Below are positions 18,471-26,697 of a stretch of DNA of 60,745 nucleotides, in pieces. The DNA is from Calothrix sp. MO_192.B10 (GTDB lineage Bacteria; Cyanobacteriota; Cyanobacteriia; Cyanobacteriales; Nostocaceae). Numbering within the stretch: the first letter of the stretch is position 1; each line of letters starts with the position of its first letter. The notes under the pieces are model-generated. The model saw only the letters and a program-made list of their open reading frames with translations. It ran no database searches and had not been told where the DNA came from. The stretch spans positions 1 through 60,745 of the forward strand of contig JASJDS010000005.1 of the NCBI GenBank assembly GCA_030065055.1, read 5' to 3'. The position numbers and the translations under genes were made by a program.

Positions 18471-18716
18471 ATGGCGAGTGCAACCATCACGACAAAAGGA
18501 CAAGTAACTATTCCTAAAGAAATTAGGGATTATCTGAAATTAGATACTGGTAGTAAGGTTGATTTTGTAATTGATGAAAATGGAATAGTTAAAATGATTC
18601 CTTTGAATGTTCCTGTGCAAAAACTATCAGGAATCTTACATCGTCCAGGGATGAAAAGCGCAACTTTAGAAGAAATGGAAACAGCAATTCAAGAAGGCGC
18701 AAGTGATTGGAGTTGA
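18471..18716 (+). CDS. AbrB/MazE-family antitoxin (VapB type)
   Basis: An 81-aa DNA-binding antitoxin. The swapped-hairpin AbrB/SpoVT domain is clear at residues 1-48 (ATITTKGQVTIPKEIRDYL, then a Gly-Ser-Lys-Val-Asp-Phe turn). The C-terminal part (LHRPGMKSATLEEMETAIQE) is the usual toxin-binding tail. It overlaps the PIN-domain gene by 14 bp, the typical arrangement of a co-transcribed, autoregulated toxin-antitoxin pair. Antitoxin and toxin together probably repress their own promoter in the upstream 130 bp. Confidence 0.9.
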   Translation: MASATITTKGQVTIPKEIRDYLKLDTGSKVDFVIDENGIVKMIPLNVPVQKLSGILHRPGMKSATLEEMETAIQEGASDWS

Positions 18717-19092
18717 TACGAATGTTTTGGTGCGCTACCTGACGAAAGATGATGAGCAGCAGTGGGAGAAAGCTGTAGAAATCATTAAAGGGGGAGAGCA
18801 GTGTTTTATTGTAAATATAGTTTTGTGTGAATTAGTTTGGGTGTTACGGGGTAAGCCTTATCAATTTAGTAAAGAAGAAATTAGTAATACTATAGAATTA
18901 ATGTTGCAATGTCCAGTATTTGAATTAGAAAATCGTTCTGTAGTTTATCAAGCATTGCAGCGTTTTAAACAGGGAAGAGCAGATTTTTCTGATTATTTAA
19001 TTGGTGCAGTTGCTCAACAGTCTGGTTGTAGTTCAACAGCAACATTTGATAGAAAGTTGAGAAGTGAGAAAGGGTTTGATTTGTGGGAGTGA
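18703..19092 (+). CDS. PIN-domain ribonuclease toxin (VapC type)
   Basis: A 129-aa single-domain PIN ribonuclease. The acidic catalytic residues are present: Asp in GVDTNVLVRYLT (near 4), Glu in NIVLCELVWVL (near 43), Asp in RADFSDYLIG (near 95-98) and Asp in TFDRKL (near 116). The start is GTG inside the antitoxin gene, 14 bp before its stop, so translation is probably coupled. VapC toxins usually cut tRNA or rRNA; the target here is unknown. No defect was seen, so the pair looks functional. Confidence 0.92.
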   Translation: MIGVDTNVLVRYLTKDDEQQWEKAVEIIKGGEQCFIVNIVLCELVWVLRGKPYQFSKEEISNTIELMLQCPVFELENRSVVYQALQRFKQGRADFSDYLIGAVAQQSGCSSTATFDRKLRSEKGFDLWE

Positions 19093-19261
19093 TCAAAAAG
19101 CGATCGCTTGACAGGAAAAAACACACGTAAAAGCATAGACGTGCAACAGCTTGTCGTTAGATATCGCACTATGGATGTTCACAATAAAAACATGTATTTT
19201 GTAGGGGTTCAGCTTTTGCTGATGTGTGACAGTTAGGGTGCAGAATGTGGGATGCAATATT

Positions 19262-20233
19262 CTATGGGAGTTGCTGTGAAAATGCGTCAAGTGAAGGAAT
19301 TGCGATCGCATCTCTAAGTAGTGCTTTCAGCACAGATACATCATTGATACCATTTATTTTGTCGATAATCGTATTTGGTACTTCCTCAAAACGCACTTCT
19401 AGAACTTCAATCACACTTTCACGTGCAGTCTGTATTTTTCCTTCTTGTATTCCTTCTTGTATTCCTTCTTGTATTCCTTCTTGTTTTGCTAACCGCTCAA
19501 TACTAGTTATATAACCCATTATACCGGCTTCCTCTTCGCGTCTTAATTCTGTTTTAAAGCTATTTGCTAGTTCTTCTGGTAACATCATTACCCAGTCAAT
19601 AAACCGAAATAATCCAATTATTTGTTCGCGGTTATAACCTTTTGCAAACAACATTCTTACTATCCTTAGCTTCCACTGTAACCTACTTTCCAGGTTCTGT
19701 TTGGTAGCTTTCGTTTGCAAATGTGCCATGACAACTATACCGAAAGGGTTTGTTGTTTGCTCCAAACTTTGCCACTGTGTTTCATAGTCTAATAGTTTGA
19801 TAATGGGAAATTCTAAACTTACACGACATCCACCTAGAGAATACTCGTAATAGTTTGGTCGCCAATTTTGCTGTTCATCTGCTAGCACAGCTAGACTGAT
19901 GACTCGTTTTTTGTGGCGGTCAAATAGGCGATAATTGTAAGTATACATACGTTCAGCAAAGCCTTTTTCATATTGGCTTTGAACTTCGACGTGAATTAGA
20001 ACCCAAGCTTCTTCTCCATCCAGTAGATAAACTTTGGCAACTTTATCAACTAAACGTTTGCCAATTTCTGCATCGGGTTCTAGTTGTTGTAGTTCGGTGT
20101 CGAGAAATTCGTAGGGTTTTGTCCAGTCAATTACAGCATATGCTTCTATAAAAAAGAATTCTAAAAAATTAGGAAAGAAGTCTTCAATAATTTCTTTCCA
20201 AGGACTATCATATTCCGTTCTTTCTTCTGTCAT
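19262..20233 (-). CDS. Rpn-family PD-(D/E)XK nuclease/transposase-like protein
   Basis: 323 aa, similar to the Rpn (recombination-promoting nuclease) and 'putative transposase' proteins common in cyanobacteria. The N-terminal two thirds carries the PD-(D/E)XK-like core: DVKVAKVYL-like strand LVDKVAKVYLLDGEEAWVLI, then HVEVQSQYEKGFAERM (E-x-Q active site) and MYTYNYRLFDRH. Near the C-terminus a 12-bp tandem repeat encodes EGIQEGIQEGIQEGK, a usual length-variable hinge in the family. It faces the VapBC pair tail to tail. The short gap (19093-19261) has no gene. Function in DNA recombination is family-level inference. Confidence 0.8.
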   Translation of the reverse strand: MTEERTEYDSPWKEIIEDFFPNFLEFFFIEAYAVIDWTKPYEFLDTELQQLEPDAEIGKRLVDKVAKVYLLDGEEAWVLIHVEVQSQYEKGFAERMYTYNYRLFDRHKKRVISLAVLADEQQNWRPNYYEYSLGGCRVSLEFPIIKLLDYETQWQSLEQTTNPFGIVVMAHLQTKATKQNLESRLQWKLRIVRMLFAKGYNREQIIGLFRFIDWVMMLPEELANSFKTELRREEEAGIMGYITSIERLAKQEGIQEGIQEGIQEGKIQTARESVIEVLEVRFEEVPNTIIDKINGINDVSVLKALLRDAIAIPSLDAFSQQLP

Positions 20234-20345
20234 TACAAATTATTTTGGCAAATTTTTAAGGCTGGTTTGTGATTCAGTAGCTTTAGTGAAAAGTAACCCA
20301 ACATGATCAACCTTTTGTTGGATTACCCTTCTATTAAATCCACTA

Positions 20346-21965
20346 TCAGCGTTTACTACTCACCCTAGCTTTCGTCGCCAGTAAATTCAATAACAATCCA
20401 TATTCCAACCCTTCTACCACCGCTTGATAGGAAGCCTCCAAAATATTATTTGACACTCCTACCGTTGTCCACCGTTGGTGGCTATTGCGGGATTCCAACA
20501 AAACCCTAGTGGTGGCTGCGGTTCCTGTATGTCCGTTGAGAATCCGCACTTTATAGTCTGCCAACTCAAAAGCGGCTATTTCCGGGTAAAAGTTGACTAA
20601 AGCTTTGCGTAATGCTTTATCTAACGCCGCCACAGGACCGATTGCTTCTGCGGCTTCTAAGATATGCTGACCATTGACAGTGATTTTTACCGTGGCTAAG
20701 GCATTAGTATTTTCCTTCCCCTTTGCCAAATCACAATGGACTTGGAAACCCTTGATTTCAAAGAAGCGTTGCCGACTACCCAAGGCTTCCCGCATTAGTA
20801 ATTCAAAACTGGCTTCTGCGGCTTCAAATTGATATCCTTCACTCTCCAACTCTTTCAAGCGTGCCAAAATCTTCCGGGTGGCTGGATGGTGTTTATCTAG
20901 TTCCATACCAAAGGAACGAGCCTTGGCTAACACATTACTAACTCCCGACTGTTCGGAAATTACAATCCGACGACAGTTTCCTACTTGTTCTGGTTGAATA
21001 TGTTCGTAGGTTAAAGGATTTCGTTCCACTGCTGATACGTGAATGCCACCTTTATGGGCAAATGCTGAACGTCCGACAAAAGGTGCGTGTTCATCAGGAG
21101 CGAGATTGACAACTTCACTAATGAATCGACTGGCTTCTGCCAGTTGGGATAATTTTTGCCTGTCAATACATTCATAGCCCAATTTTAGCTGCAAATTGGG
21201 GATTAAAGAACAGAGGTTAGCATTACCACAACGTTCTCCATAGCCGTTGATTGTGCCCTGTACCATAGTCGCCCCCGCCATTACCGCAGCCAAGGCATTA
21301 GCCACCGCTAATTCCCCATCATTATGGGTGTGGATTCCCAATTGAGTATTTTGGGGCAGAAATGTTGCCACATCGGCAACAATTTGGGTGACTTCATGGG
21401 GTAAAGTACCGCCATTAGTGTCACATAGGACGATCCATTCTGCACCGGATGCAACTGCCACTTCTAATGTTTGTAGAGCGTACTCTGGATTTTGCTTGTA
21501 ACCATCAAACCAGTGTTCCGCATCGTAAATCACGCGACGATCTTGACTTTGAAGATACTCAATGGTATCCCGGATCATCATTAAATTTTCTGCTAAAGTG
21601 GTTTTGAGTCCTTCAGTGACGTGTAAATCCCAAGACTTGCCAAAAACTGTTACCCAACGGGTGCGGGCGGCAAGAATTGCTTGTAACATCGGCTCATCTA
21701 CCGCTTTGGATTGGGGTCGTCGAGTGGAGCAAAAAGCGACAATTTCTGCTTGTTGGAGGGGTTCTTCTTGCAACTGCCAGAAAAATTGTACGTCTTTAGG
21801 ATTTGCACCGGGCCAACCGCCTTCTATGAAGGGAACTCCCAGTTGATCTAGCCTCCGGGCAATACGTAACTTATCTTCAATCGACACCGACAAACCTTCG
21901 CGTTGTGTACCATCCCGTAGCGTGGTGTCGTAGATCCAAATTTGGGGTGCTTTATTTGCGGACAT
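20346..21965 (-). CDS. cimA: Citramalate synthase
   Basis: Condenses pyruvate with acetyl-CoA to (R)-citramalate, giving a threonine-independent route to 2-oxobutyrate and isoleucine. The 539-aa length is that of CimA rather than LeuA. Catalytic features are visible in order: IYDTTLRDGTQREG with metal and substrate residues, FIEGGWPGANPKD, LCDTNGGTLPHE, the metal-binding pair in GIHTHNDGELAVANA and NGYGERCGNANL. A C-terminal regulatory domain begins at about residue 400 (the LeuA allosteric type), probably responding to isoleucine. Homocitrate or isopropylmalate synthase is the alternative, less likely given the IEGGWPGANPKD signature. It is divergent from the 2Fe-2S gene. Confidence 0.92.
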   Translation of the reverse strand: MSANKAPQIWIYDTTLRDGTQREGLSVSIEDKLRIARRLDQLGVPFIEGGWPGANPKDVQFFWQLQEEPLQQAEIVAFCSTRRPQSKAVDEPMLQAILAARTRWVTVFGKSWDLHVTEGLKTTLAENLMMIRDTIEYLQSQDRRVIYDAEHWFDGYKQNPEYALQTLEVAVASGAEWIVLCDTNGGTLPHEVTQIVADVATFLPQNTQLGIHTHNDGELAVANALAAVMAGATMVQGTINGYGERCGNANLCSLIPNLQLKLGYECIDRQKLSQLAEASRFISEVVNLAPDEHAPFVGRSAFAHKGGIHVSAVERNPLTYEHIQPEQVGNCRRIVISEQSGVSNVLAKARSFGMELDKHHPATRKILARLKELESEGYQFEAAEASFELLMREALGSRQRFFEIKGFQVHCDLAKGKENTNALATVKITVNGQHILEAAEAIGPVAALDKALRKALVNFYPEIAAFELADYKVRILNGHTGTAATTRVLLESRNSHQRWTTVGVSNNILEASYQAVVEGLEYGLLLNLLATKARVSSKR

Positions 21966-22040
21966 AAGACTGGGATTTGTAAGACAACTTTAAGGCATGA
22001 GTAAGTATAAAACAAAAAGCCAGTTTGGAATTTGTATATT

Positions 22041-22439
22041 ATGCCCAAGGTACTAGCTCAAGATAAAACAATTGAGTGCGTAGAGGCGAAGCCACTTGTC
22101 GTAAGACATCGCGGAACCAATTTACGTAAAATTTTGCTAAAAAATGGTGTTGAACTCTATAACGGTAAGTCTAAATTAATTAACTGTCGGGGAATTGGCA
22201 GCTGTGGTACTTGTGCAGTTCTTATAGAAGGCAAAGTATCACCCGTGAATTGGCGGGATCAAACGCGACGTTCCCTACCTCCCCATTCTCCTACAAAAGA
22301 CCTGCGTTTAGCCTGCCAAACTAGGGTTTTAGGTGATGTGAGAGTGACGAAATTTGAGGGATTTTGGGGACAAGGTTCTCAAATTGTGTGGAAATCAGAG
22401 GCTGAAAACGGAGAAAAAGGAGAAAAATCATATGGGTAG
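22041..22439 (+). CDS. Plant-type 2Fe-2S ferredoxin-like protein
   Basis: A 132-aa soluble electron-transfer protein. The cluster ligands form CRGIGSCGTC (about residues 53-62) plus a fourth cysteine in RLACQTRVLGD. The preceding GTNLRKILLKNGVELY segment is the usual ferredoxin-fold helix. The ATG at 22041 gives MPKVLAQ; a TTG three codons upstream is disfavoured. The C-terminus has a charged Lys/Glu tail that is probably not part of the fold. It overlaps the next gene by 8 bp, implying coupled translation. The redox partner is unknown. Confidence 0.85.
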   Translation: MPKVLAQDKTIECVEAKPLVVRHRGTNLRKILLKNGVELYNGKSKLINCRGIGSCGTCAVLIEGKVSPVNWRDQTRRSLPPHSPTKDLRLACQTRVLGDVRVTKFEGFWGQGSQIVWKSEAENGEKGEKSYG

Positions 22440-22776
22440 ATGGACACCTCTAATTTTAATGGCTGGTGGCTTGGCAATTTTGCTAGGTACTTTGTTGGGC
22501 ATTACTTTTCCTATGGATGGTCAACAAAATGCAAATAAGAATATTGACGGTAAGGCTTCACGAGTATTGCCCGCTAATATTAATGTTAATAGTACCGCTA
22601 CTAAGGAAACACCTGCTAATGTTAATCCCAGTAGTGTGGCACAAAATAATAATTCCAGTTCCACAACACCAGGTACTAGCACCACCGCAGAAAGTCCCAT
22701 TACTGATATAAATCAAAATCAAAGTAACCAACAAAGTAATCAACAAAGTAACGAACCAATTCGCGCTTTATGGTAG
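22432..22776 (+). CDS. Small membrane-anchored Asn/Ser/Thr-rich protein
   Basis: 114 aa, not assigned to a known family. One N-terminal membrane helix (WTPLILMAGGLAILLGTLLG, about residues 4-23) is followed by about 85 residues of polar low-complexity sequence rich in Asn, Ser, Thr and Gln, ending NQQSNQQSNEPIRALW. The ATG lies inside the end of the ferredoxin-like gene (8-bp overlap) and an AAGGAG-type ribosome-binding site is well placed before it. Co-expression with the ferredoxin-like protein is therefore likely. A Thr/Asn-rich extra-membrane tail is inferred. Confidence 0.7.
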   Translation: MGRWTPLILMAGGLAILLGTLLGITFPMDGQQNANKNIDGKASRVLPANINVNSTATKETPANVNPSSVAQNNNSSSTTPGTSTTAESPITDINQNQSNQQSNQQSNEPIRALW

Positions 22777-22871
22777 AACTGGTTTAAGTTAATGTTTGTG
22801 TGATCAAATCACTAATGAAGTATGGGTTTGGGTTGTATGAAATGGGCATAACCAAGCCGGATAATTTTTTT

Positions 22872-22895
22872 AGGGTGAGTTATTATACTCACCCT
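22872..22895 (+). terminator. Intrinsic terminator
   Basis: AGGGTGAGT and ACTCACCCT form a perfect 9-bp stem around a 6-nt loop, followed by ATTTTT on the plus strand. It lies about 100 bp after the small membrane-protein gene and should end the ferredoxin-like/small-protein transcript. Confidence 0.8.
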
Positions 22896-22902
22896 ATTTT
22901 TA

Positions 22903-23020
22903 ATGGTTGATGGTTGATGGTTGATAGTTGATAGTTGATGGTTGACGGTTGAAAGAATAAATCAACGTGAGTTCGACGAAATTTTAACTCCGAACTCCGA
23001 ACTCCTAACTCCGAACTCAG
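22903..23020. repeat. STRR blocks (GGTTGAT)n and (ACTCCGA)n
   Basis: Heptamers GGTTGAT/AGTTGAT run from about 22903 to 22952, and ACTCCGA/ACTCCTA units from about 22985 to 23020, close to the stop codon of the minus-strand gene. Confidence 0.85.
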
Positions 23021-23026
23021 GTTAAA

Positions 23027-23830
23027 TCAATCTTCTGGCTTTAACAGCCACAAACCACTATAGGTCATCCCTGAATCATCAGGCTGTACTAACAAAAAAT
23101 GCAATCCTTTACTATTTTGTTGCCGTTGTTGGTAAATTTGAGCTGCAGTTTTGACCTCTTCATCCTCAAAAGTTGCAATAATCCACCTGTCTGCTAAACC
23201 GGCTTCCAACACCAAACCATCGGGTTCCCCTGCAATGTAGTTAATAGCTACGGGATTAGCCTCTTGTAACCACCTTGCTAAATGTAGCGATCGCCTGCCA
23301 CCATAAATAACTACACCAGGAATAGGCTGGGTGGATGCTATACCTAAATTTATGGGTAACAAAAATTCTGGCATTGCCAAAATGGGAATGGGACGCTCTG
23401 CAAATACATCCACTAAATCCCCTGCGGGAATGCTGGCAAACCGCCACTCTTCCCCCCAGAGGTTCTCTGGTAAGGGGACAGGAGGTGGTTTTTCTATGGC
23501 AATTGAAATTTGTTGGTCAACCAACCACTGCTTTAATGCCGGGGTGCGGCGAGTAACTTCAGTATTAATGCCCAGATTCATGGCAGCCTGAGTTATTAAA
23601 TTTACAGACTGGGGGCGAAATACCTGAATCACATCTGGCAGTTTATTACCAGCTTTACCACCCGCCAATTTTAATTGAGATGCCACCCAAGTAGAATTAG
23701 CTTGGGATTGGGGACAAGTGGCTTGATATGCAAAACTGCGATCGCGATCGCAAATAAATAAATCCCATACCACCTCTCCCTCTTTGTCTGGTTGGGAACG
23801 ACGGTAAAAGTCTGCTTGCCAGATACTCAT
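23027..23830 (-). CDS. Tab2/Atab2-family RNA-binding protein
   Basis: 267 aa, matching the Tab2 (formerly DUF1092) family. In chloroplasts its relatives bind photosystem I (psaB) mRNA and promote its translation; the cyanobacterial role is less defined. Family segments visible are the N-terminal IWQADFYRRSQPD..VVWDLFICD, LKQWLVDQQ, LPENLWGEEWRFASIPAGDL in the middle, GGRRSLHLARWL and the C-terminal YSGLWLLKPED. A TTG two codons upstream extends the frame, but the ATG at 23830 gives MSIWQADFY and is preferred. It is monocistronic. Confidence 0.85.
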   Translation of the reverse strand: MSIWQADFYRRSQPDKEGEVVWDLFICDRDRSFAYQATCPQSQANSTWVASQLKLAGGKAGNKLPDVIQVFRPQSVNLITQAAMNLGINTEVTRRTPALKQWLVDQQISIAIEKPPPVPLPENLWGEEWRFASIPAGDLVDVFAERPIPILAMPEFLLPINLGIASTQPIPGVVIYGGRRSLHLARWLQEANPVAINYIAGEPDGLVLEAGLADRWIIATFEDEEVKTAAQIYQQRQQNSKGLHFLLVQPDDSGMTYSGLWLLKPED

Positions 23831-23873
23831 AATCAAAGTTAAGAGTTAGGAGTTGATAGTTGATAGTTGAGAG

Positions 23874-24079
23874 TTATACCATTTTGAAAAAAGAATGGGA
23901 CAGATGGGTAGGGAACATCCACAATCTTTCAATATATAAGATTATTTTACTGGTGCCGTGCCCTTACGAAGAATTTATGTGTCGCGAATATTGTTTGAAT
24001 TGGTATTAGGAGTTATAATCCTCCACTCTTTCACTCCGGGCGGGGAAACCCCGCCCCTACTCCCTCACTCTTTCACTCC
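23874..24079. repeat. MITE-like repeat and GC-rich palindrome
   Basis: Starts TTATACCATTTTGAAAA and ends near 24007 with TTTGAATTGGTATTA, so its ends are roughly inverted. Inside are GGGACAGATGGGTAGGG and GGTGCCGTGCCC, parts of the palindromic family found as an array at 48571-49040. A GGGCGGGGAAACCCCGCCCC copy (24038-24057) and TCACTCCC heptamers fill the rest. Confidence 0.7.
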
Positions 24080-26278
24080 CTACACCTTCACTTTTGCCAA
24101 TATTGGTTGAACAGAGGCAGAAATCTCAGGCACATAAACCTGGGAGACATAATCAGCAATCATGCGATCGGTATTAAACAAGGGGGCGTTGGTCTTAATT
24201 GATGCCTTCATCATATTTACCCAACGATGGGAAACACCATTAGCATCTTGGTCATAGTACATAGGCACTATTTCTTCTTCCAACAGGCGATACAAGGATT
24301 CAGAATCGATGCGATCCTGTAATTCCTGATCGCTGGTGTGAGCATCTTCACCTATTGCCCAACCATTTAACCCTGATTGATAGCCTTCACACCACCAACC
24401 ATCAAGAACACTGCAATTAATACCGCCGTTAAAGCAAACTTTTTGACCGCTAGTGCCAGATGCTTCCAGGGGACGACGGGGGTTATTCAACCAAACATCA
24501 ACTCCCTGTACTAGTTTTTGACCAGTATAAATATCGTAGTCTTCAATCAATGCTACCCGGCGCAACAGTGCTGGATGTCGGCACCACTCAACTAAGCGTT
24601 GGATAATTCGCTTTCCTTCTTCATCAGCAGGGTGAGCTTTACCCGCAAATACAATCTGCACGGGACGTTGGGTATTACCAAAAATTCGCAAAGACCTTTC
24701 AAAGTCCTGGAGGAGCAAGTAAGCTCGCTTATAGGGGGAGAAACGTCGAGCAAAGCCAATGGTTAATACATTGGGATCTAATAGGGAGTCAACTGCTTGA
24801 ATTCTGTGTTCCTCTTCTCCCCGTTCTAGTCGGGATTTTCTCACCTTGTAACGGGTATAGGCAATTAATCGCTCTTTGAGGATTTGATGTCGCCACCATA
24901 ATTCGCGATCGGGAATATTATCCACTTTAGCCCACATTTGGGGATCGACTGCACGGTTTTTCCAGTCTTCCCCTAGGTACTGGTTATACAAGTCTGCCAT
25001 CAGGGGAGCAGTCCAGGTGGGGGCGTGGATGCCGTTGGTAATATAACCAATGGGAACTTCGTTCTCTGAACAACGGGGATATAGCACAGTCCACATCTTC
25101 CGGGAAACTTGACCATGTAGCTCACTTACCCCGTTGGAGGTACGGCACATCCGCAGTGCTAACACTGTCATACCAAATGGTTCCCAGGGATCGCCCAGTC
25201 TTCTAGCTCCTAATGCCAGGAATTGTTCCCGAGACAGGTGTAATTGATGCCAGTAATGGGCAAAGAAGGAGTCCATTAAGTCGGAGGAGAAGACATCATG
25301 TCCGGCGGGAACTGGGGTGTGGGTGGTAAATACGCACTTTTGCCGCACGTTGGCTTCGATGTCATAGAATGATTTACCGGTGCGCTCAATTTCTTGCCTT
25401 GCTACTTCCAAGGTACAGAATGCCGCATGACCTTCATTTAGATGGTAGACGGAAGGCTCAATGCCTAATGCTTTGAGGGCACGAATGCCACCAATACCCA
25501 ATACTACTTCCTGGGATATGCGGGTTTCCTGATTTCCACCATATAGGTGTCCTGTTAACCACCGATCTATGGGATCATTATCTTCGCGATCGCTATCTAG
25601 GAGGTAAAGGCTAACTCTGCCTACCTGTGCCCGCCAGATTTGCACTTTCACCATGCGTTGGCGAATTTCTAACTCAATGGTCAAAGGATGCCCATGTCCA
25701 TCCTTCATCAACTCAATGGGCATCTCATGGAAAACATTATCAACGTAATAATCTTCTTGCCAGCCTTGGCGATTTAAACGTTGGCGGAAGTAACCTTGGC
25801 GATATAATAAACCTACACCCACCATAGGTAAACCTAAATCCGATGCAGATTTGAGATGATCCCCAGCCAAGATCCCCAAGCCCCCAGAATAGATGGGCAA
25901 AGACTCATGGATGCCAAATTCAGCACAAAAGTAAGCAATGGGATGTTCCTTCGTCACCTGGGGTGCTACCCGACTCACCCAAGTTTCTTTGGGATTCATG
26001 TAGTCATCAAATTCTTGTTCCAGGGCGGACATCTGCTTGAGATAGCCAGGATCTTCCAATAACTGGGTCAGCCTTTCATATTTGGCTAATTTTAAGATAG
26101 TAACGGGATTATGCCCACATTTCTCCCATTCTTGGGGATCGATATTTTGAAACAGGGAAGCGCGATCGCCACTCCAACACCACCAATAATTATATGCTAA
26201 GTCAGCTAACCTCTGTAGGGGAACGGGTAATTTCTGTCTCAGCTCTTGTACTGGTGTAGTTGCACTATGTGTAGTCAT
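24080..26278 (-). CDS. glgP: Alpha-glucan phosphorylase (GT35), paralogue 1
   Basis: Releases glucose 1-phosphate from the non-reducing ends of glycogen. 732 aa, the shorter bacterial form. Recognisable segments are YFCAEFGIHESLPIYSGGLG and ILAGDHLKSASDLG near residues 115-150, VYHLNEGHAAFCTLE near 275, FTTHTPVPAGHD near 310, TIGFARRFSPYKRAYL near 530 and the cofactor site PLEASGTSGQKVCFNG near 620, with the PLP lysine kept. The residue before that lysine is Gln where Met is usual, and paralogue 2 in this window has Met. The HIP1 motif recurs in the gene. It is divergent from ggt across 419 bp of AT-rich DNA. Confidence 0.93.
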   Translation of the reverse strand: MTTHSATTPVQELRQKLPVPLQRLADLAYNYWWCWSGDRASLFQNIDPQEWEKCGHNPVTILKLAKYERLTQLLEDPGYLKQMSALEQEFDDYMNPKETWVSRVAPQVTKEHPIAYFCAEFGIHESLPIYSGGLGILAGDHLKSASDLGLPMVGVGLLYRQGYFRQRLNRQGWQEDYYVDNVFHEMPIELMKDGHGHPLTIELEIRQRMVKVQIWRAQVGRVSLYLLDSDREDNDPIDRWLTGHLYGGNQETRISQEVVLGIGGIRALKALGIEPSVYHLNEGHAAFCTLEVARQEIERTGKSFYDIEANVRQKCVFTTHTPVPAGHDVFSSDLMDSFFAHYWHQLHLSREQFLALGARRLGDPWEPFGMTVLALRMCRTSNGVSELHGQVSRKMWTVLYPRCSENEVPIGYITNGIHAPTWTAPLMADLYNQYLGEDWKNRAVDPQMWAKVDNIPDRELWWRHQILKERLIAYTRYKVRKSRLERGEEEHRIQAVDSLLDPNVLTIGFARRFSPYKRAYLLLQDFERSLRIFGNTQRPVQIVFAGKAHPADEEGKRIIQRLVEWCRHPALLRRVALIEDYDIYTGQKLVQGVDVWLNNPRRPLEASGTSGQKVCFNGGINCSVLDGWWCEGYQSGLNGWAIGEDAHTSDQELQDRIDSESLYRLLEEEIVPMYYDQDANGVSHRWVNMMKASIKTNAPLFNTDRMIADYVSQVYVPEISASVQPILAKVKV

Positions 26279-26697
26279 AATATCCTATGCTCTGTATGAT
26301 TTCTGGGTTGACTCTCTAAATCTCTAATGTTTCGTTATTTTTTTTAAATTTATACTCCAAAATTTTTTGTCAGTTTTCCCGGCTCTATTGCCAAATTTTG
26401 CATATTCAAAATTATGCGTCTTTTCTTGCCTATATTTAACATTTATCTCATAAATAGAAGCGGAAACCATTTAATTTATTTTGTTTTTTATTAACTTTGT
26501 TTACATTTTTTGTTTTATGTAAATTTTAAGAGTTTTTACGGTTGTAGATAAGTGAGTTTACTGGGAGCCTCGATTCTATTTATAAAATTTTTCTTTCAGT
26601 AGCAACTTGGGCATAAATAGTTTATTAAATTTTCATGACTAACTTAAAAAAAAATAACAATTACAATTATAATTGCTTGTAAAAAATAACAAAATCA
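26279..26697. other. AT-rich divergent promoter region
   Basis: A spacer between glgP (minus) and ggt (plus), very AT-rich, with poly-T and poly-A runs near 26336, 26480 and 26647. No gene and no clear repeat were seen. It should hold both promoters. Confidence 0.5.
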
